A stretch of DNA of 64,000 nucleotides. It comes from an uncultured Clostridia bacterium. Its GTDB lineage: Bacteria > Bacillota > Clostridia > Oscillospirales > Ruminococcaceae. Made by a program: the position numbers and the translations under genes. The stretch spans positions 1-64,000 of the forward strand of contig CANRLW010000003.1 in assembly GCA_947631575.1 (NCBI GenBank). Reading direction: 5' to 3'. Position 1 is the stretch's first letter. Every line of letters starts with the position of its first letter. Positions 56,212-64,000 of the stretch are shown here, piece by piece. The notes under the pieces were generated by a model, which was given only the letters and a program-made list of their open reading frames with translations, was not told the DNA's origin and searched no databases.

Positions 56212-56805
56212 TTACTCTTTTACAATAACCGCATAACAGCAGGGAACAAGCCCGTCAATAAGCTTTGTTCTTAACCTGCCATGACCGCAGTTTTTAAGCA
56301 TTGTTTTAAATTCATCGGGAGAATACTCCGCTTTGGATCTATATCCCAAAAGCTTATACAGCTTTAAAAGCGTTTTTCCCTTGCCCTTTGTAGTAAATGT
56401 CGGCAAAAGCAGCTTTCCGCCGGGCTTTAATACCCTGTACATTTCTTTAACTGCGCCTTCCGGATCTTCAAGAAGATGAAGAACGTTTCCCGCTATAACT
56501 ATATCATAAGTATCGTTGAGATCTTTAATGTCAAAAATATTCCGAACGTCAAATGAAACGTTTTTGACGTTCTTTGCCTTTGATTTCGCTGTTTTGAGCA
56601 TATTTTCGGACAAGTCCGTACAGAGAACACTCTTTGCTTTTTTAGCCGCCGCAAACGACAGCGCGCCCGTTCCCGCCGCGCAGTCAAGGACATTAGCGCC
56701 TTTCGGCACAAGCCGCGCCGTTATTGAGAGCATCTGACTGTAGACCTTGCCGTTTACAGCCTCAGCTAAGTCGTAAAATCCTGCGATATAATCCCAGAAA
56801 TCCAT
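56212..56805 (-). CDS. Class I SAM-dependent methyltransferase
   Basis: VLDCAAGTGALSFAAAKKAKSVLCTDLSENMLKTAKSKAK...DIVIAGNVLHLLEDPEGAVKEMYRVLKPGGKLLLPTF. Confidence 0.9.
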   Translation of the reverse strand: MDFWDYIAGFYDLAEAVNGKVYSQMLSITARLVPKGANVLDCAAGTGALSFAAAKKAKSVLCTDLSENMLKTAKSKAKNVKNVSFDVRNIFDIKDLNDTYDIVIAGNVLHLLEDPEGAVKEMYRVLKPGGKLLLPTFTTKGKGKTLLKLYKLLGYRSKAEYSPDEFKTMLKNCGHGRLRTKLIDGLVPCCYAVIVKE

Positions 56806-56818
56806 ATCAGCCGCTCCT

Positions 56819-57187
56819 TTATTCGTTGACGTGTTCAAGTCCTTGCTTTAAAATGGTGTTTACATGGTCGTCTGCGAGGAAGTAGAACACTGTTTTTCCG
56901 TCGCGGCGAAAGCTTACAAGCTCGGCGTTTTTCAGTATCTTAAGCTGATGTGAAACAGCGCTGCTCGACATTCCGACCGCGGTCGAAAGGTCGCAGACGC
57001 AAAGTTCTTTTTCCGAGAGCGCGCTTAATATCTTTATGCGCGTGCTGTCGCCGAATACTTTAAACAGCTCCGCGAGGTCAATAAGCGTGTCGTCGTCGGG
57101 CATTTTCTTTCGGATAGTTTCAATTTCCATGGGGTGGGCGTGTATAAGCTCACACGAAGGAAGTTCGTTTATAATTTCGTTCTTCAT
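56819..57187 (-). CDS. ArsR/SmtB-family metalloregulator (CadC/SmtB type)
   Basis: LAELFKVFGDSTRIKILSALSEKELCVCDLSTAVGMSSSAVSHQLKILKNAELVSFRRDGKTVFYFLADDHV. Confidence 0.93.
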   Translation of the reverse strand: MKNEIINELPSCELIHAHPMEIETIRKKMPDDDTLIDLAELFKVFGDSTRIKILSALSEKELCVCDLSTAVGMSSSAVSHQLKILKNAELVSFRRDGKTVFYFLADDHVNTILKQGLEHVNE

Positions 57188-57457
57188 AGTTCTCCTAAAT
57201 GCTTGTTCATTTGAACAGTTATTCAATTGTTTGATTTTATTTTAGCACTGTTATTTTATTTTGTCAACGCTTTATATTGCTAAAAATTAAAAATATCACT
57301 CCAAATCTAACTATTTCTTTAAATTTCAACGATATTCTCACTATATCATAATATTGCAAAAATTTGAAATGAATTAAGAGAAATTGAGAAAAACAGAGAG
57401 AAATAAAGAGAAACATAAAGAAAACGGGATATATTTTAAAATTGCGTGAAAAACTAC

Positions 57458-57486
57458 TTGACAAACGGAGAAAAAGGCGTTATAAT
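57458..57486 (+). promoter_or_regulatory. Consensus sigma-70 promoter of rplM-rpsI
   Basis: TTGACA (57458-57463) N17 TATAAT (57481-57486). Confidence 0.9.
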
Positions 57487-57534
57487 AACAAATGTTGCAA
57501 ATTAAATTTTAAAATCTTTACAGGAGGAAAATAA

Positions 57535-57963
57535 ATGTCAACTTATATGCCTAACGCAAAGACAGTTGAGCGTAGCTGGTACATTCTCGACGCTGCCGAC
57601 AAGCCGCTTGGAAGAGTTGCGGCTACTGCTGCTCATCTGCTCAGAGGAAAGCACAAACCGACCTTCGCGCCTCACTGTGACTGCGGCGATCATGTTATTA
57701 TCGTAAACTGCGCTAAAGCGGTCCTCACAGGAAAGAAACTCGAGAAAAAGTTCTACAGATGGCACACGGGCTATATCGGTCACCTCAAAGAAGTAAGCTA
57801 TGACAAGCTTATGAAAACAAATCCCTGCAAGGCTATGACGCTTGCGGTAAACGGAATGGTTCCCGATACTACTATCGGAAGAAAGGCTCTGACAAGACTT
57901 CGCTGCTATGCGGGCGCAGAGCACAACAACGCGGCTCAGAAACCCGTTGAGTACAAATTTTAA
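57535..57963 (+). CDS. rplM: 50S ribosomal protein L13
   Basis: RSWYILDAADKPLGRVAATAAHLLRGKHKPTFAPHCDCGDHVIIVN. Confidence 0.98.
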   Translation: MSTYMPNAKTVERSWYILDAADKPLGRVAATAAHLLRGKHKPTFAPHCDCGDHVIIVNCAKAVLTGKKLEKKFYRWHTGYIGHLKEVSYDKLMKTNPCKAMTLAVNGMVPDTTIGRKALTRLRCYAGAEHNNAAQKPVEYKF

Positions 57964-57976
57964 GGAGGGCTTTTGA

Positions 57977-58375
57977 ATGTACGAATCTAAACCTTATTAC
58001 TATGGAACGGGCAGAAGAAAGCACTCTGTTGCGCGCGTAAGAGTTTATATCGGAAGTGGCAAGATAACAATAAACAACAGAGACATTGACGACTATTTTG
58101 GTCTTGACACATTAAAGCTCATAGTTCGCCAGCCTCTTACGCTTACTGATACCGTTGGAAAATTTGACATCGTCTGCACTGTTGCGGGCGGTGGTGTTAC
58201 AGGTCAGGCGGGCGCTATCCGTCACGGACTTTCGAGAGCGCTCCTCCAGTACAGCGACGAGCTCCGTCCCGTACTCAAGAAGGCAGGTTTCCTCACTCGC
58301 GATCCGAGAATGAAGGAAAGAAAGAAGTACGGCTTGAAGGCAGCAAGACGCGCTCCGCAGTTCTCGAAGAGATAA
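57977..58375 (+). CDS. rpsI: 30S ribosomal protein S9
   Basis: [35 protein letters not shown]...[14 protein letters not shown]. Confidence 0.98.
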   Translation: MYESKPYYYGTGRRKHSVARVRVYIGSGKITINNRDIDDYFGLDTLKLIVRQPLTLTDTVGKFDIVCTVAGGGVTGQAGAIRHGLSRALLQYSDELRPVLKKAGFLTRDPRMKERKKYGLKAARRAPQFSKR

Positions 58376-58407
58376 TTTCTGCAACCCGAATTATCGAAAA
58401 TTCAAAT

Positions 58408-58438
58408 ATCCGTCCTTGCAAAAGGGCGGATATTTTAG
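58408..58438 (+). terminator. Intrinsic terminator after rpsI
   Basis: ATATCCGTCCttgcaaaaGGGCGGATATttta. Confidence 0.75.
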
Positions 58439-58497
58439 TTTGTATAAAAAGAAATATAAAGCTAAGGGTTAAACTATCGCCTCCTAACATCTTTTCT

Positions 58498-58620
58498 TTA
58501 AAACGCTGTTTTTTTCAATAACGTTATCTCGCCCTATCCCCCTGACCCCCTTCCCTGAAGGGGAAGGGGGAAAATTGCAGGGCGCTGCGCGCCCTGCACC
58601 CGCTCTTTTAGAGGTTAGTT
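58498..58620 (+). repeat. Repeat module A (copy with A:T-substituted stem)
   Basis: CCCCCTTCCCTGAAGGGGAAGGGGG; GCAGGGCGCtgcGCGCCCTGC. Confidence 0.88.
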
Positions 58621-58944
58621 TTTAAGGGAAAGTGGGCGCTCGCCCGTTTCCTTTAAAAGCGCGTTCGATACCAAAGGCAGAGAACGCGCAAAACAGGCGG
58701 GTAAGTTGTTTTGGAACTGAGAAGGCGTAGGCGGGCAATTGCCTTTTGACTGTTACTGACTACTGTACCCTGTCAACTGCCTTTTATATTGCAATTCTTA
58801 AAAATGCCGAAATGCGGAAAACCGCTTGAAATTTACTCTATAATATTGTACAATATAAATAGATTTATAGTATGACATTTTGCGGGGGAATATAAAACAG
58901 CGTTGGATAATCACAGTTATTATCACTGAAAGGAACGGTTTGTT

Positions 58945-59283
58945 ATGGCGGACGAATTTATAAGCCACAGCTCGGAATCCGAGGTTTACAATAACAAAGA
59001 AGATTCGTTTCCCTCTACAGGCGGCAATGAATGCGAAGATAAACGCAAAACCGAAAAAATAACGTATCAGAGCGGCGATGTATACGAGGGCGAAATTGAA
59101 AACGGAATTAGAAATGGCATCGGAACATGTGTTCGTGCAAACGGGGACGTATATGACGGCGAATGGCAGAACAACAAGAAAAACGGCAAAGGAAAAATAA
59201 CTTTTGCCGAAGGCTATATATACGAGGGAGAATTTAAGGACGGAAAATATTTGGGCTTAGGGAAGATGACCTACTTTATATGA
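58945..59283 (+). CDS. MORN-repeat protein
   Basis: YQSGDVYEGEIENGIRNGIGTCVRANGDVYDGEWQNNKKNGKGKITFAEGYIYEGEFKDGKYLGLGKMTY. Confidence 0.88.
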   Translation: MADEFISHSSESEVYNNKEDSFPSTGGNECEDKRKTEKITYQSGDVYEGEIENGIRNGIGTCVRANGDVYDGEWQNNKKNGKGKITFAEGYIYEGEFKDGKYLGLGKMTYFI

Positions 59284-59360
59284 CGGTAGGACGACAACTG
59301 ACAGCGCATGCAGATGCCTTAACCGCGAGCCGGACAATTCATGTTTCATTATTAAACAAG

Positions 59361-59395
59361 TCAGGGAGGATCAACGATCCTCCCTGAATGTTTTA
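59361..59395. terminator. Intrinsic terminator
   Basis: TCAGGGAGGATCaacGATCCTCCCTGAatgtttta. Confidence 0.85.
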
Positions 59396-59480
59396 TTTCG
59401 TCCCGACTATTGCCGAGGGAAATTCTGTTTATGTTCTACACATTTTTCGACAAAAGCTGCCGTATTATAATTTGATTGTG

Positions 59481-61277
59481 TTATTCGTCCTGAAGTGCGT
59501 CGTAGCCGCTCTCGCCGGTTCTTATCTTGATAACGTCAGCAACGTCATAGACAAAGATCTTTCCGTCACCGATATTGCCCGTGTAAAGAACCTCTTTCGC
59601 CGTTTCTACAACTGTCTCAACAGGAACTTTGCATACAACAATTTCCATCTTTATCTTGGGCAGGAGGTGAGTTTCAACGGGAACGCCACGGTACATTTCC
59701 GTAGAGCCCTTCTGCATTCCGCAGCCGAGAACGTTCGTTACCGTCATACCCGTAATGCCTATCTTAGACATTGCGTTTTTCAGAGCCTCAAAGCGATCCT
59801 GCTTTGTAAGGATAACGACTTTCGTCATTGTTACGCTGCCGTCGGTAGGAACATATTTCTTATGTACAACAGGTACAGCCTGTTCTGTTGATGCAACTTT
59901 TTCGAGAGTGTCGACTTCTTTTTCCTTGCCTGTAGAGGAAACTTCGACCTGCATAGAGGGTACAAAGTCCGCATATGCCGCAGGCAGACCGTGTTCTGTA
60001 GAGTCAAGTCCGACAATTTCTTCGTGGCGTGAAACTCTGAGACCAACAGTCTTTTTGAGAAGAAGGAAAGTAAGGAAGATCGTTATACCTGTCCAAGCCA
60101 GGACTGAAACAACTCCGAGCGCCTGAACGCCGAGCTGCTCCCAGCCGCCTCCGTAAAACAAGCCGCGCATTTTCGCACTTGGATCGTGGAGAGCTGCTAC
60201 GCCGCCGTTCTGTCCGTTTCCTGTCGCAAACAATCCGACTGCCAGTGAGCCCCAGATACCGTTGCAGAAGTGGACTGCTACCGCACCGACAGGATCGTCA
60301 ACTTTAAGTTTGTAGTCGAGCAGCCAAACGCCGAAACATACAAGAAATCCTGAAACAAGACCTATAATGAATGAACCGAGCGCATCTGTATCAGCACAAG
60401 GTGCCGTTATCGCAACAAGTCCCGCAAGCGAGGCGTTTAAACACATCGAAACATCGGGCTTGCCGTGCTTTATCCAGGTAAATACCATTGTCGTGCAGGT
60501 AGCTACCGCAGGGGCGATCGTTGTAGTAAGGAAGATGTTCGCGAGGTATTCTACATTAGATGCCGCCGCGCCGTTAAATCCGTACCAGCCGAACCAGAGG
60601 ATAAATACGCCCAAAGCGCCGAGCGTCATTGAGTGACCGAGAATAGCGCGAGGCTTTCCGTCCTTGTCGAACTTTCCGATACGAGGACCGACCATAGCTG
60701 CGCCGATAAGAGCGCACATACCGCCGACCATATGAATTGCCGTAGAACCTGCGAAATCAACAAAGCCCATTTGTGCGAGCCAGCCGCCGCCCCAGATCCA
60801 GTGAGCCTCTATCGGGTAAATAACTGCGCTTATTACTCCCGAATAGATGCAGTATGTAAGGAACTTTGTACGTTCTGCCATAGCGCCCGAAACTATCGTA
60901 GCCGCCGTTGCGCAGAAAACAAGGTTGAATACAAATTCCGCACATCTGTCAAAATTGCTGAAGTTTGAAATAATATCGAGCGTCGGAATTCCGACCAGCC
61001 CGAAGAGCGCGTCCTCGCCGAGCATAAGCCCGAATCCGAGGAAGATGAAAACGACAGTGCCTATACAGAAATCCATCAGGTTTTTCATTATGATGTTTCC
61101 TGCGTTCTTGGCTCTTGTCATACCTGTTTCTACCATTGCGAAACCGCACTGCATAAAGAATACAAGCGCCGCGCCTATAAGATACCATATACCGTTTCCG
61201 TCGCCGACGTTAAACATTTCGGCATCGACGACTTCTTGAACGCCCGATTCCGAGAGCGTTGCAAGATACTCTACCAT
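59481..61277 (-). CDS. amt: Ammonium transporter with C-terminal fused PII (GlnB/GlnK) domain
   Basis: MVEYLATLSES start after aggag; FFMQCGFAMVETGMTRAKNAGNIIMKNLMDF, GGMCALIGAAMVGPRIG; C-term TKVVILTKQDRFEALKNAMSKIGITGMTVTNVLGCGMQKGSTEMYRG...YTGNIGDGKIFVYDVADVIKIRTGE. Confidence 0.95.
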   Translation of the reverse strand: MVEYLATLSESGVQEVVDAEMFNVGDGNGIWYLIGAALVFFMQCGFAMVETGMTRAKNAGNIIMKNLMDFCIGTVVFIFLGFGLMLGEDALFGLVGIPTLDIISNFSNFDRCAEFVFNLVFCATAATIVSGAMAERTKFLTYCIYSGVISAVIYPIEAHWIWGGGWLAQMGFVDFAGSTAIHMVGGMCALIGAAMVGPRIGKFDKDGKPRAILGHSMTLGALGVFILWFGWYGFNGAAASNVEYLANIFLTTTIAPAVATCTTMVFTWIKHGKPDVSMCLNASLAGLVAITAPCADTDALGSFIIGLVSGFLVCFGVWLLDYKLKVDDPVGAVAVHFCNGIWGSLAVGLFATGNGQNGGVAALHDPSAKMRGLFYGGGWEQLGVQALGVVSVLAWTGITIFLTFLLLKKTVGLRVSRHEEIVGLDSTEHGLPAAYADFVPSMQVEVSSTGKEKEVDTLEKVASTEQAVPVVHKKYVPTDGSVTMTKVVILTKQDRFEALKNAMSKIGITGMTVTNVLGCGMQKGSTEMYRGVPVETHLLPKIKMEIVVCKVPVETVVETAKEVLYTGNIGDGKIFVYDVADVIKIRTGESGYDALQDE

Positions 61278-61308
61278 AATTACCGCTCCTTTTTTGATAA
61301 AATAAATA

Positions 61309-61353
61309 GGGAGCATAGACGGAAAACCTTTTTGATTTCCGTTCTAAGCTCCC
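61309..61353 (-). promoter_or_regulatory. Long stem-loop in amt 5' leader followed by U-rich run
   Basis: Minus strand: GGGAGCttagaACGGAAAtcaaaaaggtTTTCCGTctatGCTCCCtatttatttta. Confidence 0.6.
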
Positions 61354-61367
61354 TTGCTTATGTCATT

Positions 61368-61397
61368 ATTATAATCACGAAAACAGGATTTGTCAAT
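61368..61397 (-). promoter_or_regulatory. Consensus sigma-70 promoter of amt
   Basis: Minus strand TTGACA (61397-61392) N18 TATAAT (61373-61368). Confidence 0.85.
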
Positions 61398-61642
61398 AGA
61401 ATTTTGCAAGTTTTTTATTTAAAACTTGCATTTTGTATCATTTTACAAAAATGTGCAAAAATGTTTACTTCTCTGTTGCAATTTTTACAAAAACCTTATT
61501 ATATCGCAGGGAAATGCATACAATAATACACGAATAATTACATTTTCGAGAATTTTTGCCGATTATACAATTAAATGGAAAACATATTTCGGAGAAATTT
61601 TGCAGAAAATATTGCTGTAAACTTTCAAAAAGGAGTGATAGT

Positions 61643-61807
61643 ATGGCACGTCAGGCGTCAGGAATAATCAAAGGTGCGGCGGCGGGTCTTGCGGTCGGCG
61701 GGGCAACTTTTGCAGCCGTAAAGTATTTTTCGGACAACCGCCGTATTCGCCGCAAAACTGCCGCAAAAGCCGCAAAGCTTATCGGCAGTTTTATGGATAT
61801 GATGTAA
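61643..61807 (+). CDS. Small conserved-type membrane/basic protein (unknown)
   Basis: MARQASGIIKGAAAGLAVGGATFAAVKYFSDNRRIRRKTAAKAAKLIGSFMDMM; SD aaaggag. Confidence 0.65.
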   Translation: MARQASGIIKGAAAGLAVGGATFAAVKYFSDNRRIRRKTAAKAAKLIGSFMDMM

Positions 61808-61810
61808 TTT

Positions 61811-62018
61811 CTAGAGGTTAGAGGTAAGAAGTCAAAGGTTATTTTGGTGATAAAGTTATTTGGCTAAAAAATAAGGGGCTGGAAACTAGAATTGGTTTTG
61901 AGCGGGAAACCGCTTTTCCTCTTAAAACTCCTGCCTCTTGCCCCTAATCTTCGGTATCTATCTAAAAAGAGGTAAGAACCCCAAAGTTCTTACCTCTTAT
62001 CTCTTACCTTTTACCTCT
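61811..62018. repeat. 7-bp periodic arrays around hairpin
   Basis: AGAGGTT AGAGGTA AGAAGTC AAAGGTT; agaggtaagaaccccaaagttcttacctcttatctcttaccttttacctct. Confidence 0.75.
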
Positions 62019-62019
62019 A

Positions 62020-63273
62020 TCAGGTATTACCAGTATTTTCCGAAAGCTCTACTTCGATCTTTTCCGTTCTGTTAGCCGAGTTTCCGCTGCGCACTACCGT
62101 AAGCGTTACAGTATCGCCGGGCTTTTTTGCCGCAAGTATCTTGCTGACATCGCCCGTGATAACGGACTGACCGTCTATTTCGGTTATGGTGTCGCCTACC
62201 TTCAGCCCGCTCTTGGAGATCGCCAGCGAGCTGTCAATTGACTTTACCTGCATTCCGGCGGGTATGCCGTATCTGTTGGCATAAGATTCGGGAATAAGGG
62301 TGTAGGTTATTCCGAGAAGTGCTCTTCCCGAAACATATCCCTTTGAAATAAGGTCTTCTATAACGCTCTTCGCGTCGTTTATCGTTATCGCAAAACCGAG
62401 GCTTTCCGCATAGCTCGAAACATATTTTTCATTTACAATGCCAATAACTTCTCCATAGCCGTTGAAAAGTCCGCCGCCCGAGTTTCCGCTGTTTATCGCG
62501 GCATCGGTCTGTATGGAAGTAAGCGCATAGTTTGCGGTGTTGACCTGGCGGTTAAGTCCGGAAATAATGCCCTTTGAAACAGATGTTTCAAGTCCGAGAG
62601 GATTTCCTATAGCAAAACAGTCATCGCCTATATGGAGCTTATCGGAATCTCCGAGGACAGCCGCAGGAAGATTTTCAGCATCAATCTTCAAAACCGCAAG
62701 GTCGGTGTCGCTGTCAGTTCCTATCAGCTTTGCATCATAGGTCTTAGACTCGCCGTCGTGGGCATTGTCATTGACCTTAACCGAAAAATAATCTCCGCTT
62801 TCAACAACGTGGTTGTTTGTTATGATATAGCCGTTTTTGGAGATTATAACGCCGCTGCCTCTGCTGTACAGGGTTTTCGAGCCGTTGTAATCAATTGAAA
62901 CGTCAATATAGACTATGCTGTCCGAAACCGCCTGTACGAGGTCTCGCGTGTACTTATAAGTGCCGTCGCTGTTGTATTCGATTTCGGTGTTCGAGGTCGG
63001 AGCGGAAACTTCAGCCTGTAGGTCGTCAAGCGTTGGGGTAGGTGCGCTTGTGTCAATATCGGGCGAGGGAATGGAGTTGTTCTTATCGGAAACTTGCTCT
63101 TCCACAACGGTATTGTTGAACTGCTTGCTTGCAAGATATGTTCCCGCAAAACCCGAACCGCCTCCTACTATCGCGACCGCCGCAATAAGCGCCGCGACCT
63201 TTGCGGTCAGGTGTTCTTTGCGCGGTTTTGACGGGGTTTTAATTTCATTGTTGTTTTCATTATAGTCGTTCAT
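62020..63273 (-). CDS. HtrA/DegP-like S1C serine protease with PDZ domain
   Basis: N-terminal TM; GSGVIISKNGYIITNNHVVE, DTDLAVLKID, TDAAINSGNSGGGLFN, C-term PDZ GLKVGDTITEIDGQSV. Confidence 0.95.
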   Translation of the reverse strand: MNDYNENNNEIKTPSKPRKEHLTAKVAALIAAVAIVGGGSGFAGTYLASKQFNNTVVEEQVSDKNNSIPSPDIDTSAPTPTLDDLQAEVSAPTSNTEIEYNSDGTYKYTRDLVQAVSDSIVYIDVSIDYNGSKTLYSRGSGVIISKNGYIITNNHVVESGDYFSVKVNDNAHDGESKTYDAKLIGTDSDTDLAVLKIDAENLPAAVLGDSDKLHIGDDCFAIGNPLGLETSVSKGIISGLNRQVNTANYALTSIQTDAAINSGNSGGGLFNGYGEVIGIVNEKYVSSYAESLGFAITINDAKSVIEDLISKGYVSGRALLGITYTLIPESYANRYGIPAGMQVKSIDSSLAISKSGLKVGDTITEIDGQSVITGDVSKILAAKKPGDTVTLTVVRSGNSANRTEKIEVELSENTGNT

Positions 63274-63527
63274 GTCTAAAGATCCTTTCTGAAAACCCTT
63301 TTCAGGGAATACACTTTGTATCTCTTGGTTTCTGAATTGATTATAATCCGATAATGTGATTTTTATGTGACATAAAATTGAAGAAATAATTAAAATCGGG
63401 AAAAATTACTGGTAGAAAAGAATGATTACTGTATACGTATTAAACAACATTCCCGCTTAGAAGTAAGAGGTAAGGATTGAAAGTCAAAAAGAGTTTTCTC
63501 TCCGGTCGCGCCAAACATCGCTTGAAA

Positions 63528-64000
63528 TTATTCGTTCTCTTTTATCGCCTTTTCAACTTCGAGTCCTATCGCGCATTCGAGGCGCTTTTTCTGCATTTCG
63601 CAGGCGAGTTTATACGGCGAGCGGCAGTCACCCTCATAAAGGAAACTGTTTGCGTTGCAGCCGCCCGAACAGTAAAACTTCGCCCAGCAGTCGCGGCAGC
63701 CTTTCTTGCTGTAAATGTGAGTCTTTGCGAAATAGCTCTTTATGTCGTCGTTGAACGTTCCGTCAAGAACGCTCCCCATTTTCCATTCATCAATGCCCAC
63801 AAACTGATGACAAGGGTATATATCACCATTCGGCGTTACCGCAACATAGTCGTTTCCACATCCGCACCCTCTCAGCCTTTTTATAGCGCAGGGTCCCTGG
63901 TCGAGATCTATCATAAAGTGGAAGAAATTGAACTTGTTTTCGTTGCGGTTTGCCATTATCTCGCACAGCCTGTCGTATTCGGCAAACACCGTCGGCAGGT
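63528..64000 (-). CDS. SCIFF-type radical SAM maturase, C-terminal SPASM part (truncated by window end)
   Basis: LDQGPCAIKRLRGCGCGNDYVAVTPNGDIYPCHQFVGIDEWKMGSVLDG...KKGCRDCWAKFYCSGGCNANSFLYEGDCRSPYKLACEMQKKRLECAI. Confidence 0.85.
   Translation of the reverse strand, partial: LPTVFAEYDRLCEIMANRNENKFNFFHFMIDLDQGPCAIKRLRGCGCGNDYVAVTPNGDIYPCHQFVGIDEWKMGSVLDGTFNDDIKSYFAKTHIYSKKGCRDCWAKFYCSGGCNANSFLYEGDCRSPYKLACEMQKKRLECAIGLEVEKAIKENE

Overview
The window is a 64 kb chromosomal segment that looks like a gut Clostridia/Oscillospiraceae-type Firmicute, judged from gene content and style; no taxonomy search was run. From left to right it contains: (i) the end of an AT-rich surface-polysaccharide locus (acyltransferase, glycosyltransferase, Wzy-like, GT52/polysialyltransferase-like, Wzx-like, two CMP-sugar synthetases). 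A G10 homopolymer there sets the 3' end of the first cytidylyltransferase. (ii) A DEAD/DEAH helicase with six HA repeats. (iii) Housekeeping genes (radA, a metH-like gene, hpf, fruK, the GGGtGRT/NifU-like pair, yigZ, rpmE, a phosphohexomutase, dgt-dnaG-rpoD and a second rpoD paralogue). (iv) An SCP2-like protein with a histone-H1-like tail, a GDSL lipoprotein with an EQSEP repeat, and tRNA-Gly(CCC). (v) A 14 kb block with a LytTR/GHKL two-component system, a STAS/PP2C/RsbW-like partner-switching module, a CstA-type transporter, an NHLP peptide exporter (HlyD-like, C39-ABC, ABC), a small AAG-motif protein coupled to an ECF sigma factor, a condensation/acyltransferase-fold protein, and three Nif11-like precursor peptides whose predicted cores are short amphipathic helices. 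(vi) A giant 5'-nucleotidase-type surface protein, a metal-efflux operon, rplM-rpsI, an Amt-PII fusion, HtrA and the C-terminus of a SCIFF-type radical-SAM maturase. Two things stand out. One is the NHLP/helical-peptide cluster with a possible acyl-transfer enzyme. The other is a set of mosaic intergenic repeats (about 300-550 bp): multi-hairpin units whose stems change sequence between copies but stay complementary, GC-rich double hairpins, TACAGT-type terminal motifs and 7-bp-periodic arrays, some abutting -35 elements.
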